Shown piece after piece: positions 6,186 through 9,727 of a stretch of 9,727 bases of DNA. Within the stretch, counting starts at the first letter, position 1, and each line of letters begins with the position of its first letter. Source of the DNA: UBA1672 sp963977495 (lineage in GTDB: Bacteria; Pseudomonadota; Alphaproteobacteria; Micavibrionales; Micavibrionaceae). The notes below the pieces were generated by a model. That model ran no database searches, was not told the origin of the DNA, and saw only the letters and a program-made list of their open reading frames with translations. The translations under genes were made by a program, and so were the position numbers. Where the stretch lies: contig CAXBOT010000014.1 in NCBI GenBank assembly GCA_963977495.1, forward strand, positions 1 to 9,727, in the 5' to 3' direction.

Positions 6186-6890
6186 ATGAAATACACAGTC
6201 ATAGAAGCCGCTAAAATAGTAGGGATTACTAGACAGACAATTTATCGTCATATAGATAAAAAGCCCATAACCACTGAGAAGGATGACGATGGTAATATTT
6301 TCATTGATGCCTCCGAACTTATTAGGGTTTACGGCAATGATATAAACTTTGAAGCACTCAAAAATGATGGTGACAGTAAAGATACAAGTAACAGTAACAA
6401 GAAAAAGTTACAGCCAGTTACAAAGAGTGACACACCATCACCAGAAATCAAAGTTATTGAAGAACGGCTGAATTCTGCGACAAAGCAGATAGATATGCTT
6501 GAAACACAGATGCGCCGCGAGCGTGACATTATGGAAGAGCAGATTGTAACACTTAAAGACGCATTAAAAACGAGCCAAGAAGTCCAAAATAAAACTGTGA
6601 CATTATTAGAAGACCAAAGAAACAAGCCTGTTCAAAATGACGCAGAATGGAAAGACTCAATTAAAGCTCTGGAACAAAAAATAGCCAATCAGGAAAAGGA
6701 AGTTCAAGAGAAGTTAGAAAAAGAAGCTGAAGAAAAACAAGCATTACTAGCCAAAGTTACAGAGCATGAAGCAGAAAAAAAAGACCTAAGCAAGGCAAAC
6801 AAAATGTATGCAGGTTTAGCTATGCTGACGATTTTTGGAATATTAACCTTGGCTGCCATACAGGCAGGTATAATTACAATCTCACTTTAG
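6186..6890 (+). CDS. HTH / coiled-coil / C-terminal membrane-anchor DNA-binding protein
   Basis: 234 residues in three parts. Residues 4-24 (VIEAAKIVGITRQTIYRHI) form a MerR/excisionase-like helix-turn-helix, with a probable wing around 35-45 (DGNIFIDASEL). A polar, flexible part spans about 58-87. Residues ~88-205 are a long charged coiled coil with heptad-like Leu/Ile/Met spacing. Residues 208-230 (YAGLAMLTIFGILTLAAIQA and on) are a hydrophobic helix that should insert in the membrane, leaving a very short tail. The same three-part idea is seen in pSK1 Par (HTH plus coiled coil, a single-protein partition system) and in RacA, which tethers DNA to the cell pole; sequence identity is not claimed. 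The ATG follows a weak AGGG. The binding-site array directly upstream suggests autoregulation and a centromere-like role. A terminator follows. Confidence 0.88.
   Translation: MKYTVIEAAKIVGITRQTIYRHIDKKPITTEKDDDGNIFIDASELIRVYGNDINFEALKNDGDSKDTSNSNKKKLQPVTKSDTPSPEIKVIEERLNSATKQIDMLETQMRRERDIMEEQIVTLKDALKTSQEVQNKTVTLLEDQRNKPVQNDAEWKDSIKALEQKIANQEKEVQEKLEKEAEEKQALLAKVTEHEAEKKDLSKANKMYAGLAMLTIFGILTLAAIQAGIITISL
6388..6422. repeat. Array boxes inside the HTH/coiled-coil gene
   Basis: GTAACAGTAACAAG (6388-6401) is an exact 14-base copy of the left end of the upstream array (5894-5907), followed by GTTACA at 6407-6412 and 6417-6422. They code for the flexible segment just after the HTH (around T68-T79), where sequence constraints are low. 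Further single boxes occur at 6546 and 6756. Confidence 0.7.
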
Positions 6891-6912
6891 ATATTTTAAA
6901 AAAGAATAGGGC

Positions 6913-6939
6913 AGGGGGCTTTCGCCCCCTTCAATTTTT
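6913..6939 (+). terminator. Strong intrinsic terminator
   Basis: AGGGGGC-TTTC-GCCCCCT (6913-6930) is a perfect 7-bp GC-rich hairpin followed by TCAATTTTT. It closes the HTH/coiled-coil gene. On the minus strand a T-run follows a few bases after the stem, so it may also stop the convergent operon ending at 6951. Confidence 0.85.
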
Positions 6940-6950
6940 CGGGGCTATAT

Positions 6951-7481
6951 TTAGGCCTTTAGCATTGCCAAAATTTGAATAGCCTTCTCAATCGGCAATC
7001 TGTTCAAATTTAAATTTATATCACCGCTCGTCCAAATTTCAGCCGTTCCATTTTCAAAGTAAACCGTTTTACGTGCGCGACTATGATCTGCAATGCGCCC
7101 CTGTGTTACAGTAACAATAGATTGAGCAATCAAATTCAAATGCGCTTCTTTTTCCTGTTCTTCGTTATATCGGAGGAGGGCGGCCTCATACGCTTTCAGA
7201 TAATGAGGGATCAGGCGGCGCTTGATGTCGGCTGCAATGTCTTTTGATGAACGTGCAATACTAACGCCAATATCTTTATAATCTTCGTGCCACGCACGGC
7301 ATTTTTGGCGCGGAAACATTCCACCAATTTTGAACCGCTCTTTTTCGAGCCTAAAATATAAGCCGCGCCCGCATCCGTCTATGATTTCAAACCTCCAATT
7401 TGAAGGCTCACCAAGCCGTGAAAATTTCCACGGCTTGCCAAGATAAAGAGCAATCTCTTCTACTTTTGCTTGCGGGGTCAT
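6951..7481 (-). CDS. Hypothetical protein (176 aa), last gene of the J-domain operon
   Basis: A soluble protein with no signal or membrane segment. Residues ~18-60 look beta-rich (KFSRLGEPSNWRFEIIDG, then GRGLYFRLEKERFKIGG), residues ~80-120 are a long helix (KDIAADIKRRLIPHYLKAY and on), and the C-terminal part again mixes strands and helix. I do not recognise it. The ATG overlaps the TGA of the J-domain gene (ATGA at 7478-7481), with GGAG 6 bases upstream, so the two are translationally coupled. A perfect TGTTAC-A-GTAACA palindrome at 7104-7116 lies within it. Confidence 0.8.
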   Translation of the reverse strand: MTPQAKVEEIALYLGKPWKFSRLGEPSNWRFEIIDGCGRGLYFRLEKERFKIGGMFPRQKCRAWHEDYKDIGVSIARSSKDIAADIKRRLIPHYLKAYEAALLRYNEEQEKEAHLNLIAQSIVTVTQGRIADHSRARKTVYFENGTAEIWTSGDINLNLNRLPIEKAIQILAMLKA

Positions 7482-7966
7482 GCTGATCTCCGCGCTATTA
7501 AGTTGCTACTTCTTTGCGGTCTTTTTGATCCGTATTTCTCGCGTATCTCTTCAAGGCTCTTTGTACCTTTAGAGCGGCTCGAAAATTCTTCAGGTCTAAA
7601 ATACCATGCCTTCTTTTTGGCTGCCCATTTAAAGCCCGCCTCTTTGAGCGCATCTTTATGCTCACGCGTTTCACCTGTTACCCATACCCAAGAACCACAT
7701 ATTTCAATCACGAGGGCAGGGAGGCCGGAAACCGCATTTAAAGCATCATTGAGCAAGTCACCATAGTCTGTCTGCTCTGATTTCATTTCTCCTGTGTAAT
7801 CTTTCAAGGCGTCAAAAGCCTGATTGATGATTTTCATCATCTCTTCCCCTACAGGGTTAATATCTGGATGATATTTTTTACACGCGGCGCGATAGACTGC
7901 TTTTGTATCTTCTGGATTTAGGCTTCCTGTTAATCCTAAAATCTTGGCTGCATCATAGATATTCAT
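7478..7966 (-). CDS. Plasmid-type J-domain (DnaJ-like) protein
   Basis: 162 residues. Residues 1-57 form a J domain with the catalytic HPD at 33-35 (KKYHPDINP), which stimulates the ATPase of a DnaK-type chaperone, followed by a helix ending INQAFDALKDY. There are no Gly/Phe, zinc-finger or client domains, so it is not canonical DnaJ. Residues ~85-125 (VIEICGSWVWVTGETREHK, then LKEAGFKWAAKKKAWYFRP) form a compact Trp-rich module that I associate with plasmid and phage J-domain proteins. A strong GGAGGTG precedes the ATG, which overlaps the previous stop by one base (TAATG). It probably directs host DnaK to a plasmid-encoded complex, perhaps the replication initiator. Confidence 0.9.
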   Translation of the reverse strand: MNIYDAAKILGLTGSLNPEDTKAVYRAACKKYHPDINPVGEEMMKIINQAFDALKDYTGEMKSEQTDYGDLLNDALNAVSGLPALVIEICGSWVWVTGETREHKDALKEAGFKWAAKKKAWYFRPEEFSSRSKGTKSLEEIREKYGSKRPQRSSNLIARRSA

Positions 7967-8319
7967 TACGCACCTCCAAACAAATCAGTTTGAAGGCTGG
8001 CCGCATCTATGATGTTAAAAACAAGCCGCGCCATTTTGACAGTTTGCGACCCTTGGAACAGTGGTTCATCTAAACTAGAATTTGCATAGTCACGATCTGC
8101 CCATATTTTAAGGCCGCATCCTTGATATGCGATACTGATTGAATCACGACAGCCGCCGCCGCCATAAATGCCCAATTCATATTTTAAAGCCTCTTGTAAC
8201 TCTTCATCGCTCATGGGGTTTTCAGAGCGTTTTTCCCATCGCTGTTTAAAGCCTTCCGTACTACATACAGCGCGTAAAAATACGCCTCTTTTTTCTTCCT
8301 CTGTGAATGTCTCTGACAT
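7966..8319 (-). CDS. Hypothetical protein (117 aa) with C-terminal clamp-binding-like motif
   Basis: The first gene of a three-gene operon with the J-domain protein. The N-terminal half is helical (TEEEKRGVFLRAV, SDEELQEALKYELG) and the middle has a Gly-rich turn (GIYGGGGCRDS, about 50-60). The extreme C-terminus reads ASLQTDLFGGA: residues 110-114 (QTDLF) fit the bacterial beta-clamp-binding pentapeptide QL[SD]LF except at the second position, and lie in the free tail where such motifs work. AGAGGA is about 11 bases before the ATG. I do not recognise the family; a replication-related role would fit the motif and the neighbours. Confidence 0.8.
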   Translation of the reverse strand: MSETFTEEEKRGVFLRAVCSTEGFKQRWEKRSENPMSDEELQEALKYELGIYGGGGCRDSISIAYQGCGLKIWADRDYANSSLDEPLFQGSQTVKMARLVFNIIDAASLQTDLFGGA

Positions 8320-8348
8320 GATTTTTTAATCCTCTTTTTAAGTGACCA

Positions 8349-8366
8349 AACGGGAACAGCCCCGTT
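8349..8366. repeat. Hairpin upstream of the J-domain operon
   Basis: AACGGG (8349-8354) and CCCGTT (8361-8366) are perfect 6-base inverted arms around AACAGC. No T-run follows on either strand, so it is more likely a leader hairpin or binding site for the operon starting at 8319 than a terminator. Confidence 0.4.
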
Positions 8367-8411
8367 CATGAAACCTTGCCAAGCGGCGAGCGTCATATCT
8401 AAAACCCGCGC

Positions 8412-8558
8412 ATGCGGTATGACGATCAATCGAAAGAAACCGACTTCACAGACTTGTTCCGCAGGGCGGAATTTACTTGCCCCAACACGTTTAAGCGGGC
8501 AGGGGAAAGCAAGGCTATTGAGATAGGCGGGGGCGTCGATATAAGCTGGAAATGTTGA
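8412..8558 (+). other. Short plus-strand open frame (48 aa), doubtful
   Basis: From the ATG at 8412 the frame reads MRYDDQSKETDFTDLFRR and continues hydrophilic to SWKC before TGA. A further 17 codons are open after the TGA (FNKRRIEEGADPFSKHS). There is no ribosome binding site. It lies antisense to the start-less frame, so at most one of the two is likely to be coding. Confidence 0.2.
8457..8471. repeat. Small perfect hairpin
   Basis: TTCCGC-AGG-GCGGAA has 6-base arms and a 3-base loop. It lies in the middle of the 480-base stretch without a confident gene and has no T-run. It may be part of a structured RNA or a protein-binding site. Confidence 0.4.
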
Positions 8559-8639
8559 TTCAACAAACGGCGAATTGAAGAGGGCGCAGACCCCTTTTCA
8601 AAACACTCATAACTCTCTTTAGAATTTACTTTAAGAAGA

Positions 8640-8690
8640 GAAACACGCACAACGCACATAAGAAACATGGTGTTTCGTTTGTGGCGTTTC
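8640..8690. repeat. Imperfect nested inverted repeat
   Basis: The inner hairpin AGAAACA-TGG-TGTTTC is centred at 8669. Outside it, GAAAC (8640-8644) pairs with GTTTC (8686-8690) and CACAA (8648-8652) with TTGTG (8679-8683), with mismatches between. A cruciform or binding site in the non-coding stretch is plausible. Confidence 0.4.
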
Positions 8691-8740
8691 TTAATTTACT
8701 GAATTGTTGCCCTAAGTATTGATATACAAAGACCTTGAAG

Positions 8741-8790
8741 TTTTGCATTAAGTGCAAAAACACAAAAAGCGGCGCCCTAACTTTTGGGGC
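8741..8790. other. Inverted repeat followed by weak terminator or oriT-like core
   Basis: TTTTGCA-TTAAG-TGCAAAA (8741-8759) is a perfect 7-base inverted repeat. Fifteen bases on, GCG|CCCT (8772-8778 region) resembles the nick core of RSF1010-type (MOBQ) origins, which also follows a hairpin. Read on the minus strand, GCCC...GGGC (8774-8790) followed by GCCGCTTTTT could instead be a weak terminator for the gene ending at 8801. The sequence alone does not decide between these. Confidence 0.3.
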
Positions 8791-8800
8791 TATTTAAGAG

Positions 8801-9727
8801 CTAGGCCATTTCTTTTTCAACGGCGGCGCGGCCTAGAAGCTCGAACGCCTTGGCTGTGAGTTTCTGTTTTTGAGGATCATCTTTATGATCCTCTTCCACG
8901 GCCAAATGAAGTTTGTGTAGTATCTTCAATTGCGGCACATCACTCAACCCGACTATCTCAAGAGCATCATTTAAAGTGATCTGATCAGGGGATTTTGACC
9001 AGACAATAATCGGCTCATTTTTGAATTTCTCACGCTCGGTTTTAAGGCGCTCTTTTAATTCCTGCTCCTTCACATTTTCATCTTCCGGGTAGGGGAGGGC
9101 GAAGAATGAATCTTCTATATTTTCGCATTCCCGAAAATGCAAAAGCTTAAAAATATGCCGCGCGTAATTCCAATATTTTAGTCTGAATGTTTCATCAGAA
9201 TTATCATGCGGATAATGTGCTTCTAAAAAATTAAGCGCATCGAGCAAACGTGCACTTTTATAAAAAGCTGTATCATCAGACTTCGAGAGCAGGGCGTGCC
9301 CGGCCACAAAAAAATCATAGAGTGATCGAATATGAAATTTAGACGCTGCACGTAATGACGGTGCAATTTCCAAAGCTGCATATGCAGAATTTACTTTATG
9401 TGCTTCCTTTAGCATCTGGCCATAGGTCGGGTAAAAATCGGTGCCAGGAACAACACGGCTGATAATTTTAGTGACGATGCTAAACACACTTAATGTCACG
9501 ACACAAAAGAGCGCCGCCCAGATCACATATTGCACATCACAGTAATCTCGTGGAATCTCTCTTATCCATCCCTCGCTTCGCGCATAATCATGCGCCTCAA
9601 TCACAGCATAGGTCGCCACAACAAAACCAATAATCATGAAGAGGACATATACAGGATGAAAAGAGCGCATTCTAATCGGCTTATCAGAAAAGCGAGTGAA
9701 GAGTTCATTCTGCCCTTGTTCGCATTT
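8801..9727 (-). CDS. Two-helix membrane protein with degenerate J-like C-terminus, cut by right edge
   Basis: The frame stays open to the last base. The 19 codons before the first visible ATG (9668-9670) read KCEQGQNELFTRFSDKPIR, which looks coding, so the true start probably lies outside the window. Counting from that Met, there are hydrophobic helices at about 7-26 (VYVLFMIIGFVVATYAVIEA) and 48-70 (VIWAALFCVVTLSVFSIV and on), then a ~220-residue helical cytoplasmic part. The last ~50 residues (LNDALEIVGLSDVPQLKIL and on to AFELLGR) align by eye with a J domain, but the HPD triplet is HKD (262-264), so DnaK stimulation is doubtful. The family is unknown; a membrane component of a transfer apparatus is one possibility. 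Confidence 0.75.
   Translation of the reverse strand, partial: KCEQGQNELFTRFSDKPIRMRSFHPVYVLFMIIGFVVATYAVIEAHDYARSEGWIREIPRDYCDVQYVIWAALFCVVTLSVFSIVTKIISRVVPGTDFYPTYGQMLKEAHKVNSAYAALEIAPSLRAASKFHIRSLYDFFVAGHALLSKSDDTAFYKSARLLDALNFLEAHYPHDNSDETFRLKYWNYARHIFKLLHFRECENIEDSFFALPYPEDENVKEQELKERLKTEREKFKNEPIIVWSKSPDQITLNDALEIVGLSDVPQLKILHKLHLAVEEDHKDDPQKQKLTAKAFELLGRAAVEKEMA
8872..8893. repeat. Perfect 9-bp hairpin inside the membrane-protein gene
   Basis: GAGGATCAT (8872-8880) and ATGATCCTC (8885-8893) flank the loop CTTT. It encodes the acidic HKDD part of the J-like region. No T-run follows; it may just reflect repeated Asp/His codons. Confidence 0.45.

Larger units (their letters stand above)
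8320..8597 (-). pseudogene. Start-less, protein-like open frame upstream of the J-domain operon
   Basis: On the minus strand a frame is open from 8597, directly after a TGA, through 8320 and on into the next gene. Its translation looks like real protein (for example FPAYIDAPAYLNSLAFPCPL, then MTLAAWQGFMNGAVPVWSL) but it has no ATG, GTG or TTG for its first ~55 codons. A different frame with an ATG at 8668 reaches the same point at A-AAG-GGG (8591-8597), where a -1 shift would join the two. This could be a gene broken by an indel, a gene using programmed frameshifting, or a conserved non-coding element that happens to be open. The plus strand is also open here. Confidence 0.35.

Noticed and set aside
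8426..8668. Minus-strand 80-codon frame as an independent gene
   Set aside because: There is no ribosome binding site and its second half has Ser/Pro/Leu-rich out-of-frame composition. Only its first 25 or so codons are considered, as a possible 5' part joined by a frameshift.

Overview
The window looks like the replication and maintenance core of a plasmid from an alphaproteobacterium. The main reason is a RepC initiator of the repABC type, a family essentially confined to Alphaproteobacteria. It lies with a small ParA ATPase, a ribbon-helix-helix partner, a plasmid-type J-domain protein and many short proteins of unknown function. Base composition is moderately AT-rich. The species cannot be told from this sequence. 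No rRNA, tRNA, transposase, CRISPR array or relaxase is visible.

Layout. Positions 1-1103 hold a membrane protein cut by the left edge, a 79-residue helical protein and a 90-residue protein, all on the minus strand, plus a possible small secreted His/Cys-rich peptide on the plus strand. Positions 1104-3134 (minus) encode a 676-residue protein with a kinase-like N-terminus, a membrane-like segment and a long unrecognised tail. A divergent control region (3135-3299) carries ACTC/GAGT boxes. It is followed by parA and the overlapping RHH gene (3300-4149, plus), which end at a perfect inverted repeat built from the same boxes. Convergent to them is repC (4199-5608, minus), with an AT-rich internal segment that is a candidate origin.

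Upstream of repC is a plus-strand promoter with a two-hairpin RNA ending in an intrinsic terminator. This is the expected counter-transcribed RNA controlling repC. Next comes a repeat array of about 280 bp (5893-6173) made of GTTAC/GTAAC boxes and palindromes. It leads directly into a gene for a protein with an N-terminal HTH, a long coiled coil and a C-terminal transmembrane helix (6186-6890). This pair is the most interesting item: it looks like a second, ATPase-free, possibly membrane-tethered segregation or anchoring system, loosely resembling staphylococcal pSK1 Par or Bacillus RacA in layout.

Beyond a strong terminator, a tightly coupled minus-strand operon (8319 to 6951) encodes a protein with a C-terminal clamp-binding-like motif, a J-domain protein and an unknown protein. 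Positions 8320-8800 hold no confident gene, but contain a long open frame without a start codon, several hairpins and a possible oriT-like segment. The right edge cuts a minus-strand membrane protein whose C-terminus resembles a degenerate J domain.

How it may fit together: RepC and its antisense RNA set copy number, ParA plus the RHH protein give active partition through ACTC boxes, and the HTH/coiled-coil/membrane protein with its array may add tethering or local regulation. The first and last statements rest on architecture, not on experiments.
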